Origin: Amyelois transitella
Lineage: Eukaryota > Arthropoda > Insecta > Lepidoptera > Pyralidae
Assembly: GCF_032362555.1 (NCBI RefSeq)
Contig: NC_083516.1
Location: 4,055,001 to 4,119,000 of the forward strand
Length of the DNA stretch: 64,000 nt
Reading direction: 5' to 3'
Within the stretch, counting starts at the first letter, position 1. Each line of letters opens with the position of its first letter. Positions 46,701-55,147 of the stretch are shown here, piece by piece. The translations under genes and the position numbers were made by a program. The notes beneath the pieces were generated by a model. That model was not told the origin of the DNA. It was given only the letters and a program-made list of their open reading frames with translations, and did not search any database.

Positions 46701-49700
46701 CACTCCGAAACCAAATGCCCTGACTTCTTGCAGTACTTGCAGAACTTCTTTTTCTTGTCCTTGCTGTGTAGCGCTGCATCCACAGTGCTTGTAGGTACTG
46801 CTGCTGGAGAAGTACGTATGTCCTCCTTTAAGAGTGCTGCCACCACATTTTCCGTCGTCAGCTTAGTATTGGCATGCTCTAAGGCCATAACTAACGAGTG
46901 GTACCGTTCTGGTAATCCAACAAGCAATATAATTGCTAAGAATTCATCGTCTACGCCTGCTCCTATTGCTACCAGTTCTTGTTGAATAGCAAGACTAGAG
47001 TTAACATAATTTTGCATACCTCCTGGCTTGTTGAACTCATTAGACAACAGTTTTTTCATAAGGGTTAGTCTTCTTGTGAGACCACTATCTGCATATGCCT
47101 TTTTCAAACGATTAAATGTTTCATAAGCCGTTTTCGCAGATTTTATTATGGGATACACCGATTCGTCACATGTAAGGCAAATTTTTGCTTTCGCTTTCGC
47201 ATCTTTGCGCTTTACCTCAGGATCAGAAGTATCAACTTCTTTGATGACGACATCCCAGAGATCTTGATCTATCAACATGCATTCTATACTGAATGCCCAG
47301 TTAGGGAAATTACTCCCCGTCAACTTCTTGAATGTAGTTGACGAACTTGGCGCTGTCATATTGAGAAGATTTTTATCCACATTACTCATTATTCAATTTT
47401 CACGTACCTTAACAAATTGGATGTCCCATAACCTATTAGAATAAGTGAAAACAGAGAGTGCAGTGAGTACGTTAGTTTATTTTATTTAGATAAAATCTTA
47501 GATACACATAAGACATGACAGAAGAGAATAATTAGTTCTTATTTTTAATCTACTTGACACAATATACAATGGCCAGGGTGTTCGTTATTGATATTGAAAC
47601 CATGAAGGTTTAACACTATTTGCTTCAAAGCTGCGCGTTTCAAATGAAATAAAAGTTTAATTCCACAAAATTAAAAGTTATGTACCTAATCGGTTGGTTG
47701 TATAAAAGTTCATTGGTCAAATTATTGAGATACCGGGCTTGTTGGGCTTGACTCTTTGTTGTTTACAAAGCTACTTCCAGATATCAGAAACCTAACGTTT
47801 ATTTATTTTATCGTCCACAGGAACCGCCACTTTTGTGTCATGCGGCAGCGCACTTATTATCGAGTCTTTCGAAGAACGTGAAGTTTACGCGAGAGCCTGT
47901 GTCGCTAGTGGGCGATCTATACCATCACGCGCAAGTGTCACTGCGATACCTCGAGACTAAGGTAAGTTATTTATCTTTATGTATGAGTTTTAAGAATACA
48001 TTTCTAAACAATATTAAAATATATTTAAAATAAATCCTTTATAAATTGTATGCTTACATTGATTAAGCTATTTTGACAATAAAGGTAACTGGTTGCAATT
48101 TACAGACAGCGGCAGTAGTTCGCGAGGCGTTATTGTCTCTGTGCCTGCCGCGTGGCTCAGGCAGTGCTGCCAACAACGGGCCCGCTAGCGGAGACGCAGC
48201 CCGCGCGTTGTTAGCCGCGTGGACAGGGGAGCTCAACCGCTGCGGGCCGGCGGTCGCTCTGCCTCCGCTCACAGCCCTGCTGCACTCGTTCGCGCATGCG
48301 CCCACTCTCGCCAAGAAGGTGAGTCGCACCGAGGCGGAGATAGAGACTCGGCCCGCGCATTCTATACTGGCCACACATATCTCTACTAACCTTTCCTTCT
48401 ACGAGCTGAATTATGAGAAGTGTGTGCTGCTCTCGTGTTTGCTTTATCGTACAGTGCACCCTTGCTTGACACCCTACTTGCTAAAGTAATGAAGACTCCC
48501 TCGCCTGGGTGGTCGATAAAATTCGTATTTAGTACAAATTATGCTCAATCACTGCTTTTGATTATCGTTGTCAAGTCTAAAATGACAACGGAAATTTTAT
48601 TTATACGTTATTTCTCCTACTCAGATAATAGCAGAAAGCATGCAGCCCGCAGCGGAGACGTCCCTGCGCATGCTTCGGGAACCTGCTTATGCGCAAGAGG
48701 AGGCGGAAATAACTGATTTTTTCCTGGCGCTGTTCACTGCGTTGTTACCACAGCTAGGAAACTTTGCGTACACTGCCATCGATGTGTTCCTCGATGTTGC
48801 ACAGAGGTATTCTTTGCTATTACACATCTGAATACTAATATTTAATTAGGTAACAGTTACATTTGAAATTGTATTTCATTTCATTCTAACTTCCAGATAA
48901 TTTCTTTTGCAACGAAAATAATTTTATTGTTAGCATGTGTCACACAGCACACACGTCAGTGATACCTCTATCAGTAACGTGACAGATGTGTGTCAGAATG
49001 GCGGGTGTACCTCACGGATTTTAATATCTGTTTTGGATTAAAAACGTACCTGATGTGTACCTCAGTGTACCTATCCTAAAAATCTGTGTACCTCCTTCTA
49101 TGTAAAGATTTTTAATAAAATAGGTACACCCGCGGTCCTGACGTCAGGACCGCGGGTGTACTTCTAGTTAGCATATGTAGGTAAGTAAACTGTATATGTA
49201 CATTTGGTACCTCTTGTGTACCTGCAGAAATAAATATTAAATAAATAAAAAATATTAAGGGTGCTGAAAAAATGAAAAAAATAAAAAAAAACGGAACTCT
49301 TATAGGATCACTCTAGTGTCTGCCTGTATGTGATTACCTATACATTTATGTATAGGTACAGAATTGTAACATTCCTAAATCACAAAATATATATTTATGT
49401 ATATTAAAAAAAAAAAAAAATTCAATCCATAAAGGTCACATTCTGAAATCATACATTTAGAGCTTTTTCTTACATTATTACGAAGATCGTCATAACACTC
49501 CCATCGCTTGCCTCGGAAGGATACCTACATGAAAGTAGGGTAAACCGTATAGCTATTGCCCACTTAAGGACTTCAAACACTTTGGCTTCAAACAATAAAA
49601 AAAGTATTATAAGTTTCGACCATTTATAATTTTTTTCTTATGTCTAAATAAAATCTCCATCAAAGTGTTAACGGTTTTTAGTCAAAACTTACATGGCTTA

Positions 49701-52700
49701 GAAAATAATTAAACAAATTTAAAATTATCCAAAAATGTACAGTTATTGCCCATTGCTTACACTAATTGCCCACATCACAGCACAGTAATTGCCCAGTACC
49801 TTAAAATGATAAATTAGACTTTAAACTTTTGTCACTCCTTCTGATGTTCTTCAAAAATGCCTTCCACCAACAATCACCTGGCCTATTTTATATAAAAAAA
49901 ATTAGGGCGCGGGTTTTCTTCCAAAAACTTTTGCACGGAGTCTAAAATGTCTTCTTTATTTCGAGGAAATCCTTTTCTAGCCGATATTATTATCCAATCC
50001 TACAAACGACTTTCTTCAGACAGTAAATATAGGTGACTAGCTGTGCCCACAACTTCGTCCACGTGGAATAATTATTTTGGGCATTATTGAAGCCCTGGAG
50101 GATGAATAATTTTCCCCGTTTTTTTTCACATTTTCTATTATTTCTTTGCTCCTTATAGTTACAGTGTGATATTATATAGCCTTAAGCCTTCCTCGATTAA
50201 TGGTCTATTCAACGCAAAAATAATTTTTCTATTCGAATCAATACTTCCTGAGATGAGTGCGTTCAAACAAACAAACAAACTCTTCAGCTTTATAATATTA
50301 GTAAAGATGGTCCTGTACCGATAGATTTAAAGCTTACTTAATTGAAGTTGAAGCGCAGTCAGAGTAAGAGAAGAGGGGAAGGGATATAAGATAAAATGAA
50401 AGATTTAAATTACTTTTTAAGTGTATAGGAACAAACGGGTCAAAAAATACAATAAACTTGACTCTTGTCAAACAGACATTTTTAAATTTACTTGTCCGCC
50501 GAATTTATGGCGGGACGAAGGAGTTCCGGGTATGAGTTTTTATACATACGATTGTTCGTTTGTTACTAACATATAATTTTATTTATTTATAGTATTTACA
50601 ACTATTTAAATGTGATCCCTACAATTCTAAACTGGTTTTATGTCCCAGATTTTTAATATAGTAGCGGAGACCTCGGAACAAGGTATTTTTCAGCAATTTG
50701 CCTTGTAGACAAATTGTTAAAAGCATCTTGAAGAGCCTCGATAGCTTTCTGTAAATTTTCTTTGCTATATTGCACTTTTCGTGTCTTTGGCATACTGTGA
50801 ATAAAACAATAACAGCCAATAAGATGTTGTGCATAGTGATTGGCTACCCGCACCCACGAAATAATGTTAACAATATTTGCTACATTGTCAATATTATTGC
50901 GTGTATTTGGCAAAAATATTGACAATATTTTTGCGCGTATGCAAGCCATTAAGCTAATAAATGTGACAGCAACATTACTGACTTAATCAAAAAATTGCCG
51001 ATAATGATTGCCCTGGGCAATAACTATAGATATTAACCATGGCAATCACTAAAATTATGGTGGGCAATAACTAAAAATATGCCGAAATACGTACAGCGAT
51101 TGCCCACCGTTAAAAAACTGTTGAATCTAATCCGATTTCAAATATTTTCATTAAAAACATAACATAACACTTATGATTTCGTCATAACCATACACCAATA
51201 ATAAAATATCAAACAAAATGCAAAAAAAATGAACCTCTAAGCAAGTAATTCCTTAAGAAAATTGCTAAAAAGCTTACCTGTTTGAGTAACACGTTCACCC
51301 GTCTTGACAAAATCTACCATTAATGTTATTTTTCTTCAGTTTTAACACTTATCAATTTTAAAATCTACTATAAGTTGACCATAGAGTAACCTAGTAAATT
51401 ATATTCGAAACAACTGAGAACACAACCTTGATTCAGATTTTTTTTCTAAAAACGGGCAATCACTGCCTGTGGGCAATCACTCTCTGGTTTACCCTATATA
51501 CTGTAGTAATGAACTAGAACTAGATCATTTATACATAAACATTTTGTTGTTGATATATGTTAATTATAATTTGTATTGTGCAACTAATTTTCTGTTTTGT
51601 TCAGAATGTGTCATAACTGGCCAGTTACAAAAAAAGAAAAAGAAAATTTTAACATGAAAAAAAATGATTTTTTATCATTTTTATCATTTTCTCAGCACCC
51701 TTAATATTTTTTATTTATTTAATATTTGTTTCTGCAGGTACACAAGAGGTACCAAATGTACATATACAGTTAACTTACCTACATATGCTAACTAGAAGTA
51801 CACCCGCGGTCCTGACGTCAGGACCGCGGGTGTACCTATTTTATTAAAAATCTTTACATAGAAGGAGGTACACAGATTTTTAGGATAGGTACACTGAGGT
51901 ACACATCAGGTACGTTTTTAATCCAAAACAGATATTAAAATCCGTGAGGTACACCCGCCATTCTGACACACATCGTGACAGTACTACCTTTACCAGTCTT
52001 TCAAAGTCAAATGAAATACAAGGGTACACGGTCATGTATGCCGAAAGACCGACCGTTGCCTTTAGACGGGGGATGAAAAATAGTTGTTCACGGATGATGA
52101 AATGAAGACGATGGCATTAAAAGAAATGTTGTGATCGTGCAGGGGCGGCGACGACAGCAGCCTGGAGCGGCTGGTGTCGTGCGTGCGGCTGGGCGTGGAG
52201 GCGGGCGGCGGCGGCGTGCGCGTGCGCGCCGTGCTGGAGCTGCTGCTGCGCCACGCGCTGCCGCGCGCCGCGCCCGCCGCGCCCGCGCTCGCCCGCGCCG
52301 CGCTGCGCCTCTTGGCCAGGTCCGCCGTCATGGCTCACTATGCGTACAACGCCGCTTTTACGATGCTTCACTTTTTTTTTTCAAGATACACTCCGATCGC
52401 CTTCTTTCCTACGTCTAGGACTTAGTTATAATACTTCCTACATTCAGGGTAACAACAAAATATAACAGTGACCTGTTGGTAAAATAGCAACAATGAATGA
52501 TTGTCGTGACACTATCCAACACCACTTGTCTACCCCGCAAGGGATATAGACATGATTATATGTATTCATTGCCTCTAAAACCTATTAAAAGCATATATTT
52601 CGCATACTAATTCCTTTTTTTTTCTTCAAAAACAGTGTTCTAATCCACCGCTGGCGGTATTTCTTCATGCACAAATGCGACGGCGAAGAGAGTGCGAGAA

Positions 52701-53883
52701 GAACGAATGAACTCCGGTCTGGTTTGGCGGCGCTCGGCCGCGCCCTCTTACAACCCGATATCGAACTAATGCGAATCAATATAAACACGCTGGAAGTGTT
52801 GAATACAAAGTGGAAGTTGTACCATAAGGTAAATTATTTACATAACATTCAAAATAAGCAGCAAACTTGTCGTTAAATTTGAGCCTTTTCATGAAAATTT
52901 TAATTCACCTACGACTCGGCTTTGAAGAAAAAATGGTGGTATAGGTCATTTATCCCTGATGAGATAGTCAGAGCCAATAATGTCAAGGCGTTTTGCCGAT
53001 TATATTAACCTATCAGAATAAAAAAGGGAACAAAAATCCATACAAATATTAAAATGTCTAATTTTTACAGTTAAATCATTGAAAGATTTTGATGAAATTT
53101 GATACAAAAATATAGATTGGAACTTTGGAAAAGAACGCAGGTATTGTTTTGGTAATTCCTAAAAAACAGGAGCTTTGCGCAGGTGGAGCTAAAGTGAGCA
53201 CGTTCTCGCTCTTTACCAGGTGATCTTCCGCACGGAGTTCCTGTCGCAGTTCCTGTCCGTGCTGCTGGCCACGCTGGCGGAGGGCGGCGCGCGCGCGCTG
53301 CTGCGCGAGGAGATCCTGGGCGCGCTGCACGCCATGGCGGCCGTGGACTTCACCGCGTTCCGGCAAGCCTTCCTGCCGCACTTCCTCGCCTCGCTCGATG
53401 GGCTAGACCCGACGCATGTTCACGAGTTGGCCCAGTTTCCAGCCGACACGGTAATATATATAAATAATTATAGTTTCGTTTTTTCGGTTCGTGTAAAAAT
53501 CTGATTTACCCAATCCAGGATCATGGTCAAAAGGCGCTAAGGGATAGCTTTCTTTCTTTCGCGTTCCGCCACGCCTTTATGCCACGCTCGACTAGACTCA
53601 CCACAAATTCCCACGAATAAACGGAACGAAAATTAAACGATAGTTCTTTCGAGTCTTACAGGAGCTGGGGGTCTCCTCTAGTAATTTACGTTTTTATAGC
53701 ACATTTTGAACTTAGCGTGTTTGTTTTATTTTTAATTACTTTAAAAGAATTCGAATAAATAGAAAAATATTTTTTCAGGATCTTCCTACATTTACCCAGA
53801 ACATCCAACGACTCATGAACGACGTGAACTGCTACCGCGCGTATAACGCTCTCATGCCATCTGGACACTCCGCTATGTCTTAA
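34366..53883 (+). CDS. XPO6: Exportin-6
   Basis: RanGTP-dependent karyopherin that exports actin-profilin from the nucleus. Exons (21, all in frame, 1032 aa): 34366-34368, 34490-34699, 34988-35185, 35581-35752, 35928-36063, 38173-38311, 39927-40093, 40187-40310, 40392-40474, 41382-41490, 42025-42117, 42251-42404, 42588-42729, 42984-43110, 47821-47961, 48106-48318, 48625-48806, 52143-52319, 52636-52828, 53220-53450, 53779-53883. The N-terminus (ALASLEVLMSEFFAPTTTNY, then KREIESMLENF) and YFIRNKLAALMVSIARYDWP match the exportin N-terminal domain. PPSPTSG, SLHFKRLEAEPEF, VLNKIQFQHNKAQL, LLQPDIELM and NTKWKLYHK match human XPO6 in order. The first coding exon is only the ATG (inferred). Exons 42588-42729 and 52143-52319 are strikingly GC-rich and Ala/Arg-rich. 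Introns carry copia, a nested transposon stack and SINEs. Confidence 0.93.
35409..35525. repeat. Dispersed repeat, family D, copy 2
   Basis: CATGGCTGTACCAACATAGG, AGATATGGGAGTTTC and ACACATCCAGCACAGCATGT pair with 17746-17877. It lies in an XPO6 intron. Confidence 0.5.
36195..37089. mobile_element. Non-autonomous DNA transposon with ~95-bp inverted ends
   Basis: The left end CTGCCTTCTCGCCGAAAATT ... TATCACTTGCCAACCAACG is the inverse of the right end (... GATTGGCAAGTGATGATCTG ... TTTTCGGCGAAAAGGCAG) with some differences. The element is about 0.9 kb, has no transposase frame and sits in the intron between 36063 and 38173. A clear target duplication was not seen. Confidence 0.65.
37853..38102 (+). 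repeat. Dispersed repeat, family A (best full-length copy)
   Basis: Runs from ACATACATATCATCACGTCT through CCCTTACGGGGTAGACAGAG, CAGTCTTGAAAAGACTGAAA, GGCCACGTTCAGC, GATTCAAATAGTGACAGG, TTAGTCGCCTTTTACGACAT and CATGGGAAAGAGGTGGAGTG to GGTGCCGGGAACCACAC. It ends about 70 bases before an XPO6 exon acceptor. Confidence 0.8.
38769..39474 (-). mobile_element. Lep1-type Helitron interrupted by ~460 bp
   Basis: The 3' end (TGTGCCCGCGACATCGTCCG, GTGAAATAGTTATT) is at 38769-38804. The rest of the element (ATGAATAATTTTCCCAG ... CTCTTCAGCTTTATAATATT, AGTATAGA) is at about 39268-39474. The 460 bp between are foreign to Lep1: a GC-rich start (about 38806-38925) then AT-rich DNA, bordered by CGCGAAAAC and GTTTTCGCAG. 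This is either a nested insertion or sequence carried by the Helitron. Confidence 0.6.
40527..40818 (+). mobile_element. tRNA-derived SINE with poly(A) tail
   Basis: A tRNA-like head (GGCCTCTGTGGCGCAGCGGT, with A box; GGGTTCAAATCCC as B box), then GCCAGGGCATGATGAG, a lineage-specific body (GTTGAGTTAGTATCTCGTAA, CACAAGTCTCGAACTTA) and TGTAATTTGTCCT followed by about 55 bases of A with a few G. It lies in an XPO6 intron in the sense direction. The head lacks a proper acceptor stem, so it is not a tRNA gene. Confidence 0.85.
41542..41800 (-). repeat. Dispersed repeat, family A (full length, reversed)
   Basis: Starts TGTGGTTCCCGGCACCAATA, includes GGATGTCGTAAAAGGCGACT and GGGCTAGCAACCTGTCACTA, and ends GACGTGACCGTGTGTATGTA. 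It lies in an XPO6 intron, about 50 bases after an exon donor. Confidence 0.8.
43140..43333 (-). repeat. Copia 3' LTR (194 bp)
   Basis: Differs from the 5' LTR only by 12 extra bases, lying between two ATGACAG repeats. Flanked on the left by the CTATT target duplication. Confidence 0.93.
43485..46283 (-). CDS. Copia pol (integrase, reverse transcriptase, RNase H)
   Basis: 932-codon open frame. Order of domains: GAG-pre-integrase (LWHRRLGHLNQ, about 38-48), integrase core (HSDLCGPM, TDDFSRKTFGY, NGREY; DDE residues visible), RT (KWVFKIKKD; VETAFLNGDLEEEIYMEQP; catalytic FVDD), and RNase H (ALSTTEAEYMALADACKE). The integrase-before-RT order defines copia. The first ~15 codons lie in the overlap with gag and are not native. 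The frame is shifted by one base relative to gag, so the polyprotein is interrupted there. Confidence 0.93.
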   Translation of the reverse strand: MSSDRKCHCNRVSYHKGMYRLDTKSSHVFYTPTKESAMLWHRRLGHLNQKSMHILKKKCIGIDYSGLYNKTCIPCLQGKLAKIPFPKKSKSKSSKVLQLIHSDLCGPMSTHSWGGALYLLTFTDDFSRKTFGYLLKSKADVFTKFVEFKHLVENQTGERIKVLRSDNGREYVNKEMTAFLKENGIIHQTTIPYTPQQNGISERANRTIIEKARSMLKDSKLPLAYWGEAVNTAIYLKNRVPTQSLNNKIPEELWTKRKVDLSHLKVFGCVAHVLVPKEKRTKLESKTQSCIFVGYCAESRGYRLINPKNPRVIISARDVVFLEDKMYNDEELPTSKAEDVLVPLVDEQLPLVDQHPVLEEELQPVSSETPQLSSSEYTEEFVTPVNSSPESDEQVPESIRRYPTRSRRPPERFSENIYLTSEEEPECYKEVTEHPCKEKWLEAMKAEYDSLTKHGTWILVDRPVGRKTTKCKWVFKIKKDTSGNVTKYKARLVAKGFTQVAGVDYGETFSPVARLSSVRLLIAFAAHHGLKVDHLDVETAFLNGDLEEEIYMEQPDGFSNNPKEKVCLLKKAIYGLKQAPRQWNIKVCEAMRKMSLTQTANEHCLYYKRDGNDLLLIAVFVDDFFIVSTNDNLKYCFQNELKKQFIIKDLGNLKDCLGMRVIQEKGSITLDQTKYIEKLLEKYNMIEAISVTTPLEPGVKLTLPEKEEEKVQVPFQELIGSLMYIAICTRPDIAHSVSYLSQFNAHYGGVHWKAAKRILRYLKGTKNLKLSYKKTDTFYPVCYVDADYGNNLVDRRSFTGYVFLMSGGPISWEARKQRTIALSTTEAEYMALADACKEAIYLKTLITDVFAIHSHPIVIHTDNQSSIKLAHNNTYHARTKHIDIKHHFIRDAISRHEFELKFVPTQSMIADILTKPLPKPKHIKCSNSLGLG
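46118..47389 (-). CDS. Copia gag with protease
   Basis: 423-codon open frame starting at the first ATG after the primer-binding site. It has a gag N-terminus (NFPNWAFSIECMLID), a CCHC zinc knuckle (CKYCKKSGHLVSEC) and the aspartic protease active site (WYIDSGASSHM). Homology ends near GNVIATGSR, after which the frame is wrong for pol; the correct continuation is in the other frame at about 46240-46250. The simplest reading is a one-base deletion. Confidence 0.92.
   Translation of the reverse strand: MSNVDKNLLNMTAPSSSTTFKKLTGSNFPNWAFSIECMLIDQDLWDVVIKEVDTSDPEVKRKDAKAKAKICLTCDESVYPIIKSAKTAYETFNRLKKAYADSGLTRRLTLMKKLLSNEFNKPGGMQNYVNSSLAIQQELVAIGAGVDDEFLAIILLVGLPERYHSLVMALEHANTKLTTENVVAALLKEDIRTSPAAVPTSTVDAALHSKDKKKKFCKYCKKSGHLVSECRNKSKKNNSATNSSNFISQDCSNYTSKFTLSSCFTNALPTGSQDWYIDSGASSHMSNRKDWFVNMHRHISPIIVANKEQLLSQGKGDVSCQVSDSVSNISDVLYIPGLATNLLSVSSMVKKGFDILFTNNGAQIIQRGGCQVTGNVIATGSRIIKVCIDSIQKVRMFFIHLPRSLLCSGIDDLVILIRKVCIS
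47434..47615 (-). repeat. Copia 5' LTR (182 bp)
   Basis: Lacks the 12 bases present in the 3' LTR; otherwise it reads the same. Followed on the right by the CTATT target duplication. Confidence 0.93.
49124..49161. repeat. 38-bp perfect palindrome, left arm
   Basis: GTACACCCGCGGTCCTGAC followed directly by its reverse complement. It is GC-rich inside an AT-rich arm. An identical palindrome is at 51798-51835. Confidence 0.95.
50037..50307 (-). mobile_element. Lep1-type Helitron, full length, nested
   Basis: CTAGCTGTGCCCACAACTTC ... GTGGAATAATTATTTTGGGC ... ATGAATAATTTTCCCC ... CAAACTCTTCAGCTTTATAA, ending AGTAAAGA. It is complete from CTAG end to TC start and inserted in the pogo-like element. 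Confidence 0.85.
50653..50793 (-). pseudogene. Pogo/Tigger-type transposase N-terminal fragment (HTH_psq)
   Basis: From ATG 50793 the minus frame reads MPKTRKVQYSKENLQKAIEA then STRQIAEKYLVPRS, the helix-turn-helix of the Pipsqueak/CENP-B N-terminal type used by pogo transposases. The frame ends soon after; no DDE domain was found. It supports the pogo assignment of the surrounding element. Confidence 0.6.
51798..51835. repeat. 38-bp perfect palindrome, right arm
   Basis: Identical to 49124-49161, in the mirror position of the inverted arm. Confidence 0.95.
53508..53548 (+). repeat. Short family E / family A chimeric repeat piece
   Basis: CCCAATCCAGGATCATGGTC then AAAAGGCGCTAAGGGATAG; the first half is the family E tail and the second half resembles family A. 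It lies in the last XPO6 intron. Confidence 0.4.
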
Positions 53884-54307
53884 CATCAATTTCACGTTGT
53901 GTTTGACTGCAGTATGGACTGAAAGTTATCAACAGTATGACTTACGCTCTCCCAATATGTCGTTTTACAAGTTCTTTAACCCCAAAGCTAAAGAGAGAGA
54001 TGATAAGACAAATTGCCCTTCAACGTTAGTGAATAAGTCCACTGAAGAAGGGCATAGTTCTCAAACTTCACAAACAGATTTTGGACATTATTTTAATTTC
54101 TTGAAATTAATTAGTCATTATAAAGAACTTACCTTATTTATGGTTTGTTTACCTTTTTGCCTCACGGAAAAATTATCTCGGTATAGATTTATTTAATTGT
54201 AGTGTTTGGTGATGGTCATGTAAAGTGCTGTAATGATGAACACAGTAATCATAGATCAAGTATGGGAGAGAATAGAAATGTTTAATTTATGTTATGTTCT
54301 AGATAGC

Positions 54308-54313
54308 AATAAA
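54308..54313 (+). terminator. Candidate polyadenylation signal of XPO6
   Basis: AATAAA, 425 bases past the stop codon. A second AATAAA near 55013 could serve a longer form. Confidence 0.4.
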
Positions 54314-55043
54314 ATGCATTTATAGAGCATTTTTAAGAGTTTGGTAAATTTTGTTTGAATGTTATAATGTTTTTTTTTTTACTGAGTTCCTATCAATGTG
54401 GTCATCAACATTGTGTCATGTATGATTGTAAAAATTATGATTATTGGAATGGAAGTTACATTTTCTTCAATATTTTTAAGGAGTAAAACCATTCCGCCTT
54501 ACTTTTCTGTAAATATACATGACTAGTCATTGTAATATAAGTGTAATAATGATTTGTTAAAAACAATTCTCTCACAAAAATTTCGAAATATCTTTGTTTA
54601 TTCTTAATCTCTTCATATTTTAAGAAATTTTGAAAGTCTGCAGATAATACACACTGATGAAATCTAAATTTCATGTCATTCATAAAAGCAAGGAACATTA
54701 GACAGGTTGCCAATAATAACGTTATAATTTGTTGAGTAAAAATATTAATTTAACCTTTATTTCAATGAATCCACTGTACTCCGTAATGGTAGCAGTAAAT
54801 TAGGATAAAATAATAGTTATTATGCATAATTGTGTATAATTATGATGTAAAGGGGGATGAATGGGTGCAATATGTGATAGATTCAGGTGATCATCAACAG
54901 AAATGTTATGAAAAAACGAAATTTTTATATTGTTATCAGATAAGATGCAATATTTTTACATGTGTATTTGGAAACTTGTGATGGATATCTGAGTATATTA
55001 TATATTATGACTTAATAAACTGCATTTTTTTAAAGCATTTTAA

Positions 55044-55049
55044 TTTATT
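55044..55049 (-). terminator. Polyadenylation signal of NUDT9
   Basis: AATAAA on the minus strand, about 100 bases past the NUDT9 stop. Confidence 0.5.
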
Positions 55050-55147
55050 TGAATTTTATTAAGTACCTACAACTTAGAATTCACTGTGTATGGTGTTTGT
55101 AATACTAAAAATGAGGCACAAATAAAATGACACTGTTTTAACAAAAA

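Larger units (their letters stand above)
43140..47615 (-). mobile_element. Ty1/copia LTR retrotransposon, nearly intact
   Basis: A 4.5-kb element in an XPO6 intron, antisense to the gene. Target duplication CTATT at 43135-43139 and 47616-47620. In element orientation: 5' LTR 47434-47615, primer-binding site GGTTATGGG directly after it (47425-47433; copia-type, complementary to the initiator tRNA-Met half), gag (46118-47389), pol (43485-46283), polypurine tract of seven G (43334-43340), 3' LTR 43140-43333. LTRs begin TGTTAA and end TAATA. Reading the two LTRs against each other I see no substitution, only a 12-bp indel, so the insertion is recent. Confidence 0.95.
49538..51494. mobile_element. 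Pogo-like (Tc1/mariner) element nested in the 48986-51973 transposon
   Basis: Ends GGGTAAACCGTATAGCTATT (left) and the inverse of GGGTAAACCAGAGAGTGATT (right), flanked by TA on both sides, as in Tc1/mariner/pogo insertions. About ten copies of an ATTGCCCA/TGGGCAAT word lie near the two ends (49553-49795; 51005-51480). A HTH_psq-type fragment lies inside (50653-50793), and a Lep1 Helitron has inserted at 50037-50307. Confidence 0.75.
48986..51973. mobile_element. Transposon with ~300-bp terminal inverted repeats and 8-bp target duplication
   Basis: The left arm starts ATGTGTGTCAGAATGGCGGG and the right arm ends with its exact inverse. The arms stay almost identical for about 290-300 bases (48986-49277 and 51682-51973). 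Flanks are CGTGACAG at 48978-48985 and 51974-51981, a perfect 8-bp duplication. Each arm has about eight GTGTACC/GGTACAC words and a 38-bp perfect palindrome (49124-49161; 51798-51835) centred on GACGTC. No coding frame belongs to this element; most of its interior is a later pogo-like insertion. An 8-bp duplication suits hAT or P superfamilies, but the ends match neither clearly. Confidence 0.88.
53884..55147 (+). other. XPO6 3' untranslated region and convergent gap to NUDT9
   Basis: AT-rich, with no domain-bearing frame. A 99-codon open frame right after the XPO6 stop has no recognisable homology and is taken as UTR. AATAAA signals lie at 54308 and near 55013. Confidence 0.55.

Noticed and set aside
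52062-52425. Overlapping frames on both strands in a GC-rich segment
   Set aside because: They are shadows of the XPO6 exon 52143-52319; GC-rich DNA lacks stops in all frames. Only the frame continuing RGGDDSSLERLV fits the flanking exons.
53897-54196. 99-codon frame following the XPO6 stop
   Set aside because: Lies in the expected 3' UTR and has no recognisable homology; the XPO6 C-terminus ends naturally at 53883.
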